This document shows, in pieces, positions 1-13,300 of a DNA stretch of 46,105 nt. Source of the stretch: Flavobacteriia bacterium (GTDB lineage Bacteria > Bacteroidota > Bacteroidia > Flavobacteriales_D > Crocinitomicaceae); the NCBI GenBank assembly GCA_947455515.1, contig CANGOF010000011.1, positions 1-46,105 of the forward strand. The letters are read 5' to 3'. Position 1 is the first letter of the stretch, and each line of letters opens with the position of its first letter. The position numbers and the translations under genes are program-made. A model generated the notes under the pieces. It did not search any database. It saw only the letters and a program-made list of their open reading frames with translations, and was not told the DNA's origin.

Positions 1-785
1 AATGCGATTAATTCAACAACTGCAGCATGCAATTGATTCTCATCGCGCTGAGGTGCAGTACAACCTTCTAAGTACGAAACGTATGCTCCTTGGTCTGCAA
101 CAACCAACGTACGTTCAAACTGACCTGTTCCACCTTCATTGATTCGGAAGTACGTGGACAATTCCATCGGACAACGAACCCCTTTTGGGATGTAACAAAA
201 AGAACCATCTGTAAAGACCGCACCATTTAATGCAGCATAAAAATTATCCGTATGAGGAACAACCGTTCCCATGTATTTTTTGACCAATTCAGGATATTCT
301 TTCACAGCATCTGAAAATGAACAAAAAATAATTCCAAGTTCACTTAATTTCTCTTTGAATGAAGTCGCTACGGATACAGAATCCATTACGAAGTCAACCG
401 CCATGTTAGTACCTGTCAAACGTTGTTGTTCATCCATGGAAATTCCCAATTTTTTCATGGTTTCTTTCATTTCTGGCTCCACATCGTCCCAACTTTCGTA
501 TTTCTTCTTCTGTTTAGGTGCAGAATAATAAATGATGTCTTGAAAATTTGGTTTTTCATACGTAACATGTGCCCATTCAGGCTCTGTCATGGCTTGCCAA
601 GCTTTGAAGGCTGTCAATCTATATTCCAATAACCATGTTGGCTCTTCCTTTTTAGCAGAAATGAATCGAATAATATCCTCATTCAATCCTTTTGGAGCTT
701 GATCAGACTCAATATTGGTTACAAAACCAAATTTATATTCTTGATTTTCTAAATCTTTCGCTAATTCTTCTTCAGTATAACTCAT
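1..785 (-). CDS. sufB: SufB, Fe-S cluster scaffold subunit (5' part of gene; rest lies beyond the window)
   Basis: Only the N-terminal 261 codons are present; the reading frame runs off the left edge. Translating the minus strand from the ATG at 785-783 gives a protein starting [20 protein letters not shown] and reaching the conserved SufB core with [18 protein letters not shown] at the edge. SufB is the scaffold of the SufBC2D complex that assembles iron-sulfur clusters in the cytoplasm; full-length members have about 480 residues. The gene follows sufA with a 10-base gap, so the two are probably co-transcribed, with sufC, sufD and sufS expected further left (inference). No Shine-Dalgarno sequence is visible before the start, as is usual in Bacteroidota. 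Family assignment is firm. Confidence 0.95.
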   Translation of the reverse strand, partial: MSYTEEELAKDLENQEYKFGFVTNIESDQAPKGLNEDIIRFISAKKEEPTWLLEYRLTAFKAWQAMTEPEWAHVTYEKPNFQDIIYYSAPKQKKKYESWDDVEPEMKETMKKLGISMDEQQRLTGTNMAVDFVMDSVSVATSFKEKLSELGIIFCSFSDAVKEYPELVKKYMGTVVPHTDNFYAALNGAVFTDGSFCYIPKGVRCPMELSTYFRINEGGTGQFERTLVVADQGAYVSYLEGCTAPQRDENQLHAAVVELIA

Positions 786-795
786 CTTTTTTTCG

Positions 796-1119
796 TTAGA
801 TAGAAAAACTTTCCCCACAACCACAGGTTCTTCCTGCATTTGGATTTTCAAAAACAAATCCTTTACCATTTAATCCACCTGAAAAATCAAGTGTCGTTCC
901 GATGAGGTACAAGTAGCTTTTTTTATCTACTACCACTTTCATACCGTTGTCTTCGAACACTTTATCGTCAGCTTTGTCTTCGTTGTCGAATTTTAGTTGA
1001 TACATCAATCCAGAACAACCACCACCTTCAACACCAACTCGGATGAAATACCCATCTTTATTTTCATCTTCCATTAATCTAAGAGCTTGTTTCTTAGCGT
1101 TATCCGTTATTTTAATCAT
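796..1119 (-). CDS. sufA: SufA/IscA-type iron-sulfur cluster carrier (HesB family)
   Basis: A 107-residue A-type carrier. The three cluster-binding cysteines of the HesB/IscA family are present: Cys35 in GGGCSGLMY, and Cys99 and Cys101 in the C-terminal TCGCGESF motif. Length is normal for the family. A-type carriers receive Fe-S clusters from the Suf scaffold and pass them to apo-proteins in the cytoplasm. It is the first gene before sufB on the same strand and has a consensus Bacteroidota promoter about 60 bases upstream. Whether it should be named sufA or erpA/iscA cannot be settled from sequence alone; its place next to sufB favours sufA. Confidence 0.93.
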   Translation of the reverse strand: MIKITDNAKKQALRLMEDENKDGYFIRVGVEGGGCSGLMYQLKFDNEDKADDKVFEDNGMKVVVDKKSYLYLIGTTLDFSGGLNGKGFVFENPNAGRTCGCGESFSI

Positions 1120-1180
1120 AGCTGTGAATCTTAAAAATATCCTTATTTAGATTAATTATAAATAAAATAATTTTCCGGTA

Positions 1181-1212
1181 CAAATTTACCCTTTTTGCGG
1201 TATTGAAACAAA
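1181..1212 (-). promoter_or_regulatory. Bacteroidota housekeeping promoter for sufA-sufB
   Basis: On the minus strand a TTTG box (1212-1209) is followed after 20 bases by TAAATTTG (1188-1181). This matches the Bacteroidota -33/-7 consensus TTTG-N19-21-TAnnTTTG. The predicted start of transcription lies near 1174, giving a leader of about 55 bases before the sufA ATG. Confidence 0.65.
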
Positions 1213-1395
1213 AAAAAATCGATTAAGATTTATTTTTTCGATAATTTGATTGGAAGCTATGAAATTCAATAGATTAATGTGATGAGTTAAGGTAATCTTT
1301 TCGCTATTATTCGTAATAATTTTAATAATTAATGTTATTTTTGGAGGTTAGACAAGAATCGACTCGCTATAAAATTTGAGATAAATTGGATTATT

Positions 1396-4300
1396 ATGAT
1401 ACACTCATACAATACATCATCTACAAAAAGTACTAATTATTTTGCAATGTTTTTATTGACATTGTGCTTACTAATTAGCTCCTTTTCTTACACACAAAAC
1501 CTTGTGGTGGAAACACTAAATACAACAGGGGATCCATATCCATATACGAATATGTGTCCTAATGCAGCTGCTTCATTGAGTGTTAAAATAAAAAATGCGG
1601 GATCACCGAATGTTGCAATTTTAAATAAAAGTGTAACAATTTCCATACTTGTAACAGCGCCGGATAATTCTACACAAACATTTAGTCAAACTTTTTCTGG
1701 GGTTTCGTTGGCATATTTAGGTGGTGTTTATAAACCTTTCACATCTACAATTGATATGCATATGCAAGGTATGTATGATTTTGCAATGGTTGCAACCTAT
1801 TCAGGGGATACTCCTCCAGGTGGAGATGGTTATGATGTACATGAAAAAGTATTTGTTGCAGGTAATATTATTGATCTTACTTCTGTTGCATCTACTGCTT
1901 CTCAATCAATTTGTAAAAATTCTGCCTTAACAAACATTACCTATGATGTTTCCTATAATGCAACCGATGCAACTGCAAGTGGCTTACCAGCTGGAGCAAG
2001 TTTTATATTTAACTTCCCAACGCTTACAATTTCCGGTATTCCAACCACAACGGTTGGCTCGCCTTTTTCATACAGTGTTAAAGCAACTGGTACATGTCCT
2101 GCCTCAGCGGATTCCACTTTAACCGGTACGATTACGGTTAAATCATTACCCGTCTTATCTTATGTTGGAAATGATTCCATTTGTGAATCCTTCTCGTCAA
2201 GTGTATCTCCAACTTCAGGTGGAGCTTGGGTTAGTTCAACTCCATCCGTTGCAACCATAACAAATGGTGGTTTAGTATCTGGTTTGGTTGGTGGAACAAC
2301 TCAATTTACTTATACGAATACGCTTACGGGTTGCCATGATACGCTTTCTAAATTTACTGTAGTGCCTTTGCCTGTTGTTTCTTCAATAACAGGCACCTTA
2401 ACCGTTTGTGCTGGTTTAACAACTGACTTAGACAATACAACAGCAGGAGGAACATGGTCAAGTGCTTCAACTGGAATAGCGACAGTAAATGCGAATACTG
2501 GTTTAGTTACAGGTGTTAGTGCTGGAACATCAGTTATTAGTTATACAGTGGTTAGCTTAGGTTGTACAACTGTTGTCACAACTGTAGTAACTGTGAATGC
2601 TTTGCCTTCAGTAAATATTACTTTAGGTACCAAACAAGCATGTGTAGGTTTAACTACTACTTTAACTAATACTACTTCTTCTGGAGTTTGGTCAAGCGCC
2701 TCACCGGCAGTTGCAACAATTTCAGGAGGGGTTGTTACTGGTGTTACTGCAGGAAAAAGTATAATTAGCTATACTCTAACAAATTTGAATGGATGTGCTG
2801 CGTCAGATACCACAACTGTAAGTATATATGCTTTTCCTACTGTAAGTGCAATTACTGGAACCACAACTCTTTGCGCCTTAGATTCTACTAAATTAACTTC
2901 TACTACTGGATCCGGAGTATGGTCAAGTGGTTCTACAGGTATCGCTACAATATCAGCTTCAGGAATGGTTCAGGGTATTAGCGCCGGAACAAGCTTAATC
3001 AGTTATACAGTTACTCAAAATAGTTGTGCAACTACAGTCACATCTACTGTTACTGTTAATCCTTTGCCTATTGTTAATCCAATAACTGGAGTTACCAATG
3101 TTTGTGTAGGAGCAACAACGCAATTAGCAGATAATACAGCGTCAGGTGTTTGGTCAAGTGTTACAAATTCAGTTGCAACGATTGATAATAATGGTTTAGT
3201 TAGTGGTGTAAGTGCCGGGACTAGTTTAATCAAATATACGGTTACGTTATTAGGTTGTTCTACCTCAAGCACTGTAACTGTGAACACATTTTCTATGCCA
3301 AGCGTTAATCCTATTTTAGGAAGCACAACAGTTTGTGCCGGATCAACTACTTTATTAACAAATTCTACTCTTGGAGGTACTTGGGCAAGTGGTTCACCAA
3401 TAAACGCTTCCATTTCTTCGGGAGGCTTAGTAACAGGTTTAGTAGCTGGTACAAGTATAGTTACCTATGCTGTGACTATTAATGGATGTACAACAACAAA
3501 TTCAGCTACAGTTACTGTGACCGGTTTACCAGTAGTTCCAGCAATTTCGGGTAATTCTTCTTTGTGTGTTTCAGCTACAACAACTTTGGCTAATACAGTT
3601 TCTGGAGGAACTTGGTCAAGTTCAGCACCTGGATTTGCTTCTATTAATAGTTCAGGCGTTGTATTAGGTGTCAGCCCTGGTACAACTACAATAACCTATT
3701 CCGTTTCTCAGTTTGGTTGTTCAAATTCTGCTACTCAAGATATAACAGTAAATCCGATGCCTTTAGTATCGGCAATATTGGGGAGTACTAATGTATGTAC
3801 AGGACTTACAACTCAATTAGATTGTCTTCCTTCTGGTGGTACATGGTCAAGTGCTACTCCTGCAAAAGCAACAATAAGTAACACAGGATTAGTGTTAGGT
3901 GTTTCTGCTGGAAGTAGTTTAATATCCTATGCGGTAACTGTGAATGGATGTACAACAACTAGTACTGCTTCGCTTACTGTAATTGCTTCACCTACCGTTG
4001 GCCCTATTACATCTGCTGGTGGCACAAGTATTTGTCCTTTGGAATCAACGCAATTGTCCTCGACAACCCCTGGGGGAACATGGTCAAGCGGTACACCTTT
4101 TGTTGCAACGATTGATCCAAGTTCTGGAGTTGCTATAGGTGCTACAAGTGGTTCAAGTATTATTAGTTATGTAGTAACCTCTTCTGGTTGTACTACTACA
4201 AACACATTTAGCTTAACTGTGAAGGCAGCTCCTGTAGTTTCTACAATTTCAGGCGGAACCTCCGTTTGTTTTGGTCAAACAACGTCGCTATCCTGTACTC

Positions 4301-7300
4301 CTTCTGGTGGTACATGGTCAAGTGCATCTCCCTTGGTTGCTTCTATTGATGGTTTTGGATTGGTAACCGGTTTAACATCCGGATCTTCAAGTGTTATAAG
4401 TTATGCTTTAACATCAGGTGGTTGTACAACAACAACAACAACAACAATAAATGTAAACCCTATTCCAGTAGTTGCTGCAATTACAGGTACACTTTCTGTT
4501 TGTTCCGGTTTTACAACTCAATTAAATGACGTTGATTTAGGTGGAGTTTGGTCAAGTGCCTCGCCAGGTGTTGCAACAATAAGTCATACTGGATTAGTAG
4601 ATGGAGTATCTGCCGGTAGTAGTGTTATCAGTTATACAATTACTTCAAATGGTTGTAGTAAAACCGTAAATGCTACTGTTGTTGTAACAGCTACCCCCTC
4701 AATTCCTGCTATTACTGGTATAACTACAATTTGTGCAAATGGATCTACAACTTTAGCTAATACAACCGCTGGAGGAACATGGAGTAGTGGTACTACTGCA
4801 AATGCAACTATAGATCCTTCCTCAGGTGTTGTTACTGGTGTAGCTGCTGGAACGACTTTAATTACCTATTCGGTATCTAATTCAGGTTGTTCAGCATCTA
4901 ATACAACTACAGTTACACTTAACCCTTTACCAAATGTAGCTTCAATTACAGGTAGTTCGAATGTCTGTGTTGGTTCAACAATTTCTTTAGCAAATTTAAC
5001 TCCTTTAGGAACTTGGACAAGTTCAGATCCTTCCGTTGCTTCTATTAATGGTTCAGGGTTAGTTTCAGGGGTGAAAGCTGGAGCTGTAACAATAAGTTAT
5101 TCTGTTACTTCTGGAGGATGTACCACCGTTAATACAGCTACTGTAGCTGTAAATGCGATGCCTATAGTTGCGGTTATATCCGGAACTTCAACGTTTTGTT
5201 CGGGCACTACAAGTCAATTAACTAGCGCTACAAACGGAGGGAGCTGGTCAAGTGCAACTACAGGAGTGGCAACAGTTGATGCAACCGGTTTGGTTACGGG
5301 CGTAAGTACAGGAACAAGTATTATTTCCTATGCAGTAACATCGAATGGTTGTACCACTACAAATACGCAAACAGTTACTATTAATACTTCCCCAACTTTG
5401 GCTAACATAACTGGCGGGTCTTCCGTTTGTATGGGAAATAGTTTAAATTTAGCCAATGTTACAGGCGGAGGTATATGGAATTCTTCTTTGCCAAGTATTG
5501 CAACTATAAATGGTTCAGGTGTAGTAACGAGCGTAAGTCCTGGTACTACCGTAATATCTTATTCTAAAACAGCAGGTGGTTGTACCACAACTAAAACAGA
5601 CACAGTTAGTGTATATGCAATGCCTATTGTAGCAGCAATAACAGGTAACTTAGCTATTTGTGCAGGTTCTTCATCTCAATTAGCAAATGCTACTGCAAAT
5701 GGAAGTTGGAGTAGTACTTCACCAGGAATTGCTTCCATTGATGGATTTGGTATGGTGATAGGAGTTTCTGCAGGTTCAAGTGTTATTAGTTACGCTGTGA
5801 CAAGCAATGGATGTACTTCAACGGTTACTTCAACTGTAAACGTTACTGGTGCATTAATAGTATCTCCTATAAGTGGAACGACTACACTATGCGAAAATGC
5901 AACAACCCAATTAGCCGATGCTACCAATGGTGGGACATGGTCTAGTGCGACAGCTAGTGTTGCTACAATTAATAGTTCTACTGGTTTGGTAACAGGTCTT
6001 ACTGCTGGTACAAGTATAATTACCTATTCGGTAGTAACAAATGGAGTATGTCCACAAATAGCTCAAACTACAATAACTATAAATCAAGTACCAACCGTTA
6101 ATGCTATTTCAGATAAAATAGTATGTCAAGGCGGAAATGTGGCTGCAATAACTTTTACTGGAAATAGTAGTCCTACTTACCAATGGACTAACTCGAATAC
6201 ATCCATTGGTTTAGCTTCTTCAGGGACAGGAAATATCAACTCATTTATTGGAACTGGAACAACTGCTGGAGGTCCAGCACAAACAGCAGTTATAAATGTA
6301 ACGCCAAATATGGGTGGCTGTGTAGGGTCATCCAAATCTTTTTTTATAACAATTAAATCACTTGATAATCCTTCGTTTTCCTATTCCTCTTCTTCTTATT
6401 GTAATTTAGATGCAAATCCTTCCCCTACAATTTCTGGTACTACTGGAGGTACCTTTAGTTCTTCCCCTTCAGGATTGTCAATGAACTCTTTAAGTGGTGT
6501 TGTAAATTTGGCTTCTTCTACAGATGGATATTATACGATAACGTATACTACTTCAGGATCTTGTCCTAAAGATTCAACAGTTTCCATCAATATCTCAAAT
6601 AATCCAAGTGTCAATGTTACAAGTGATCAATCGGTATGTCAGGGTTCGAATTTTAATGCTATCAATTTTGCAGGACATCCTGGATCTGTTTTTGATTGGG
6701 TAAATTCAAATACTTCGATAGGATTAACGTCTTCAGCAACAGGAAATATTCCTTCTTTTGTTGGGTTAGGAACTACGCCCGGAGGTGGAAATGTATCAGG
6801 AAGTATTATTGTAACACCACGTGCAGGTTCATGTATTGGTATCAGAGATACATTCCTTCTACAAGTAAAAGCGAAAGACAATGCATCATTTACCTACCCA
6901 AGTAATACCTTTTGTACCACTTTGGATGCTAATCCAATAGCTAACATTACAGGTAAAACTGGCGGAACATTTACGGCTTCACCTGGTGGTTTAACGCTTA
7001 ATCCTTCAACTGGCTTAATTACATTATCCAGTTCTTCTCCTGGTTCGTATGCGATGACATATACAACAAATGGTACATGCCCTAATACTTCTACCTTGAA
7101 TTTAACCATAGGGGATAATCCATCAGTTAATGCTATAAGTAGTCAAACAAAATGTTTTGGGACAAATTTTGACCCAGTTACATTTACGGGTTCTTCAGGT
7201 ACAACATTTGATTGGACAAACAATAAAACAAGTATCGGTTTAGCAGTTAGCGGATCAGGAAATCTTGCTTCTTTTTCGGGTACAGGTGTATCTGCAGGTC

Positions 7301-10300
7301 TAACAACCCTTGCAGCAACGATTACAGTAACGCCTCGTATAGGTTCATGTACAGGCACACCAAAGTCGTTTGTACTTACCTTAAATTATTCAGATAATGT
7401 AGCAATAGCATATTCTGATAATTCCTATTGTGCTGCAGACGCCAATCCTACCCCTGTTATTACTGGAACAACTGGTGGTATTTTCTCTGCAACACCTTCC
7501 GGTTTATCTATTAATTCTTCAACAGGTTTAATTAATATTTTAGCCTCAACACAAGGAAACTATTCTGTAATGTATAGAACAACAGGAGTTTGTGCAGATA
7601 CAGCTATAATACCAATAGGAGTTAGTTTTAGCCCCTCAGTAAATAATATTTTAGGACAAACGGTTTGTGCTGGTACAAGTTTTACTAAAACGACTTTTAC
7701 AGGTTCTGTTGGTTCCGTTTTTGATTGGAGTAATTCAACCACTTCTATTGGTCTAACAGCTTCAGGAAGTGGAAATATTAATTCTTTCACCTCAACTAAT
7801 TCATCTGTATCAGCAATTCAAGGTACCGTTACGGTAACTCCTAGGGCTGGTTCATGTTCTGGTACTCCAAAATCATTTATATTGAAAGTGAATCCTGTAG
7901 ACGATGCTACATTTAGTTACTCCGCAGCTTCCTATTGTAATAATTCCCCAGATATTACTCCGACAATTAGTGGAACATCAGGTGGTACATTTACATCAAC
8001 TCCTTCAACGGGTATCTCTTTAAATGCAAATTCTGGTAAGATTACGGTTGGATCAACAATTGCTGGTACATACAATATAACTTATTTAACTCCTGGAGTA
8101 TGTCCGAAAGTTTCTTCAAATGTGGTTACATTAAATCCCCAACCTATAGTTAATGCTGTATCTAATCAATTAGTCTGCCAAGATGCTAATTTTAGTTCTA
8201 TCAATTTTAGTGGAACTGCTTCTACAACGTTTAATTGGACTAACAGCAACACTGCAATAGGGCTATCCTCTACTGGAACAGGAAGTATTTCATCTTTTGT
8301 TGCTAAAGGAACAGTTGTTGGAGGTAGTCCTCAAACTGGACTTTTACAAGTTACTCCTTCTATAGGGGCTTGTCTTGGAACTCCGATAACAATTGTGTTA
8401 ACTGTGAATAGTTTCGATAATTCAGCTTTTGCTTATTCTGATAATTCATATTGTAAAACTCAAGCAAATCCAGTGCCGACAATTTCTGGTGCAGCAGGGG
8501 GGGCATTTTCTTTTACTCCAGTAGGTTTAGATTTGGATAATGTAAGTGGAGCAATTAATCTTACTAACTCAATTTCTGGAACCTATGCCATCAAGTATAC
8601 TACACTTGGTACTTGTCCAAAAGATTCTACAGTTTCAATTTCTATTGGAAGTGCTCCTAATGTAAACGCTATAAGTGATCAAACGGTTTGTGATGGTACA
8701 TCTTTTTCTACAATTGCTTTTTCTGGAAATCCAGGAACAGTATATGATTGGACGAATACAAATTCTTCAATAGGCCTTGCAGTAAGTGGAACTGGTGATA
8801 TTCCAAGTTTTACAGCTGCCGGAACAACAATTGGTGGAAGTGCCATTTTAGGTACAGTAACGGTAACTCCTCGAATCGGTAACTGTATTGGAGCATCTAA
8901 GAATTTTAAATTAAACGTTAATGCATTAGATAATGCTAACTTCTCGTATTCGAATACTTCATTTTGTAAAACCCAAACAAACCCTAATCCAACGATAGTT
9001 GGTTTGACTGGAGGTACTTTTAGTTCTTCACCAGCTGGATTAGCAATGAATGCAGGTGGTACGATTAATTTGTCCACTTCTTTAAGTGGGACTTACACAA
9101 TTAATTATACGACGCACGGTACATGTCCGAATGTAGCATCTGTTCCTATGTCTGTTGGCTCATCTCCAACTGTTAATTCGATTACTGACCAAACGGTATG
9201 TACAGGAGGTAGTTTTAATTCGATTAACTTTACCGGTTCTTTAGGATCTGTATACAATTGGACAAATGGAAATACTACAATTGGTTTAGCTGCATCTGGT
9301 ACAGGAAATATTCCAGGATTTACTTCGACCGGTTCTGGAGTTAGTACGATTACGGTAACTCCTATATCAGGTACTTGTATCGGTACTGCTAAAACTTTCA
9401 CACTTACTGCTAATCCAATGCAAGCTACGACTCTTTTCTATGCGCAACCATCTTACTGTGCAACACAGGCAAATCCGTCACCAACAACTTCAGGTCCAGT
9501 AGGAGGAGTGTATTCTGCATTTCCATCAGGATTAACAATAAATAGTTCGAATGGGTTAGTGAATTTAGCAACATCAACTGCAGGTATTTATACAGTAACT
9601 TATGCGGTAAGCGGAGTTGCTTGTACTACTAATTCAACAACTCAGATTTCTGTAGGTGTAAATCCTTCAGTTGGTACGATAGCTTCCCAAACTGTTTGTA
9701 ATGATGTTAATTTTAATGCAATTACATTTACGGGTTCTGTTGGTACTCAATATACTTGGGTAAACACAAATAATGCAATTGGTTTAGCAAGCTCAGGAAC
9801 AGGAAATATTAATGCATTTACGGGTACTAATACATCGAATTCGTTAATAATAGGAACAATAACAGTTACACCAAATATTGGAACTTGTGTTGGTACTTCA
9901 AAATCTTTTACGCTTGGAGTAAACCCTTCGGACGATGCTTCATTTAGTTATACACAAAATAAATATTGTGCGGACGCTTCCAATCCAACGCCTACAATTA
10001 TTGGAACAACAGGTGGAACGTTTAGTTCGAATATTTCTGGAATAACATTAAATAGTTCATCTGGTAAAATTACAATTGGTTCATCTACTTCAGGTAGCTA
10101 TGATATTACGTATTTGACAAATGGATTATGTCCTAAAGCTTCTACTCAAGTAATTACATTAGTTCCATTACCCTCTGTAAATGCTATTTCAAACCAAACA
10201 GTATGTAATGGTTCTAATTTTAATTCTGTTGTTTTTTCTGGTTCTTCAAATACGCAATTTGATTGGACAAATTCAAAACCTGCAATTGGTTTACCTGCTT

Positions 10301-13300
10301 CTGGAATTAGTGATATTACTTCTTTCAAAGCGACTGGTACCGTTCCTAATGGTGCTTCGTTAACAGGTGTCATTGTCGTTACTCCAAAGATAAATGGATG
10401 TTTAGGCGCAACCGAATCATTTAATTTAAAAGTGAATTCTATGGATGATGCAAGTTTTTCCTACGCTAAAAATTCAATTTGTCAATTAGACGCTAATCCA
10501 ACACCTGTTATTTCAGGGACAACAGGAGGTGTTTTTACTTCAACTCCTTTTGGTTTATCTCTAAATGGTGCTTCTGGAAAAATTACAATTTCTACCTCAA
10601 CAGTAAATACGTATAATGTAAAATATACAACGACTGGTAATTGTGTGAAAGATTCTACAATTAGTATTGTTATAAATCCTACCGCCTCGGTAAACGCAGT
10701 TTCAAGTCAACAACGTTGTCAAGATGATAGTTTCAATCCTATTAATTTTACAGGTTCTTCAAATACTACATTTAATTGGACAAATTCTAATTCTGCAATT
10801 GGTTTAGTTAGTTCAGGAGTAGGAAATATTTCCTCTTTTGTTGCTACAGGAACTATTTATGGAGGTAGTTCAATTGTTGGAAATCTTGTAGTAACTCCCG
10901 AAATTAATGGATGTACAGGTGCGACAAAATCGTTTACTCTAACAGTGAATCCGTTAGATAATCCAGCATTTGCTTACTCGGATAATTCTTATTGTACAGC
11001 ACAAGTAAATCCTACTCCAGTTATTTCTGGGACAAATGGTGGTGTATTTACCGCTACACCTGCTGGTTTAATGATAAATTCTGCGACAGGTTTGATTAAT
11101 TTAGTTGGTTCAACTCCTAATAATTATACAATTAAATACACTACATCTGGTAACTGTAAGGCAGATTCTTCGGTTACAATTGGAGTAGGTGGTAATCCTT
11201 CTTTAAATGATATCGATGATCAAGATGTATGTGAAGGAACTTCCTTTGATCCTGTTGTTTTTACAGGTAATCCTGGAACTGTATTCAGTTGGACAAATTC
11301 TAATGCTGCTGTAGGAATAGCAACTTCTGGTAATGCGAATATACCTGCTTTCATCGCAAGTGGAGTTCAGAAGTTTAGAGATACAATTGCTCAAATGGTT
11401 GTTTCTTCACGTATAGGTTCTTGTAATGGAAATACAGTAAATTTCAAATTCAAAGTTCGTGCTAAACCTAATATTCAAGGTCGAATTGTTCAAACTCCTT
11501 TGACATCTAAATTTGTTAAAGACACTTCCGTTTGTAAAGGTGCTACTATTAAATTAATTGCAACAGGAATTGCTAAAAATACAGACTATCATTGGTCTCC
11601 AAATACTGCCTTACTTGGTTTCCCTTCATCAGGAGCAAGCGTGACAACAAACATTGATTCTACACAACAGTATATCATTTTTGGACAGAATCAATTCGGA
11701 TGCTATAATACAGACAGTGTTATTGTTCGAATGTTCAATCCTAAAGTCATTTCTACTCACATGGACTCTACAATTTGTGCTGGTAGCAATTTTAATGCGA
11801 TTACTTTCAAAGGAAATACTCCAACTCCAACGTTTAATTGGACTAATTCAAACACTTCAATAGGATTGGCAACAAGTGGATTTGGAAATATTCCCTCTTT
11901 TATTGGTACAAATGGTTCTGTATCTCAACTTCAAAGTGGTACAATTACGGTAACACCAAAATATACAATCCCATCATCCAGTGTGGTGTGTTCAGGTACG
12001 CCAACCATCTTCAAATTGAATGTTAACAAAGTAGATAACCCTTCGTTTACAGGATATTTATCTCAATATTGTTCCAACGAAACTACTTCAACGATACCAA
12101 CGATTACAGGAACCAAAAATGGTGTGTTTAGCGCATTGCCAACAGGTTTGGTTATTAATCCTAATTCAGGGCAACTTTTCCCAACTTCTTCTACTCCTAA
12201 TACGTATTTCGTTAAATACAGAACTTCTGGGGTATGTGCTAAAGCGGATTCGATGAGTTTAACTATTAAACCATTATTAGCTGCCTCTATTAAAGGGGAT
12301 ATTACGATTTGCAAAGATGCTTCTCAACCTTTGATTACCTTCAAAGGAGCAAATGGTCAAGCGCCATACACATTCAAATACACAATAAATGGAGGTAGTA
12401 TTAAACAAATCTCTACACCTGTTTCTGTAGATTCAGTTACATTACCTGTTTCAACTGCAGCAGCAGGTACTTTTGTGTATTCATTAGTTAGTGTACAGGA
12501 ATCAAGTGCTTCCCAATGTAGCAATGGTGTTAGTGGAATTGCAACTGTAAATATCAGTACACTACCAATTGCACAAGTAAGTGGATCCTCAACAGTGTGT
12601 GAAGGAAGTAGTGCTCCTCAAGTTACTTTTACGGGAATTAATGGTACTTCACCTTTTACTTTTACTTATGCAATTAATGGGGTTACGCAACCATCGTTAA
12701 CTACATTAACTGGTAATTACAGTATAACTGTTTCTCCTTCTACAGCAACAAGTGCCATTTATACGTATTCTTTAATAGGAATTAAAGATGGAAGTAGTTT
12801 AGGTTGTTACCAACCGCAAAATCAACAGGCACCAGCAGTGATTTCTGTGAAGTCATTGCCAATGGCAGTTGTTTCTTCAAATAATAAATCGATTTGTATT
12901 AATGGAATTGCACCAATCGTAACTTTCACAGGTTCAAAAGGAACACAACCATATACATTTGAGTATAAAGTAAATGGAGTGACGAATTACATTACATCAA
13001 ATAATGGAGCGAAGGCAGTCATTAATGTTCCTACCAATTCTGCAACTAAGTATGTTTATGAATTAATAAGTGTACAGGATGGTGGTCAAAATTCTTGTAA
13101 AAACACACAAGTTTATGCTAAAGACTCCGTAGATATTATTCCTGGCGCTATCGTAAATCCATTAGAAGACATGACGGTATGTGTAGGAAATAATTCGGGT
13201 ATTGTTAATTTTACAGGATCTGCGAATACTACGTTTAATTGGGTAAACAATAATACCACAACTGGTATTTCAGCTACAGGCCAAGGAAACCTTTCTTCGT

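Noticed and set aside
1361-1395. TATAAAATTTG before the giant gene considered as a -7 box
   Set aside because: One base too many between TA and TTTG and the upstream TTTG is more than 24 bases away; no confident promoter could be assigned.
2448-5960. Regularly spaced TGGTCAAGT motif considered as a CRISPR-like repeat
   Set aside because: Spacing is about 232 bases and always in frame with a protein repeat; there are no conserved 25-35 base repeats or spacers.
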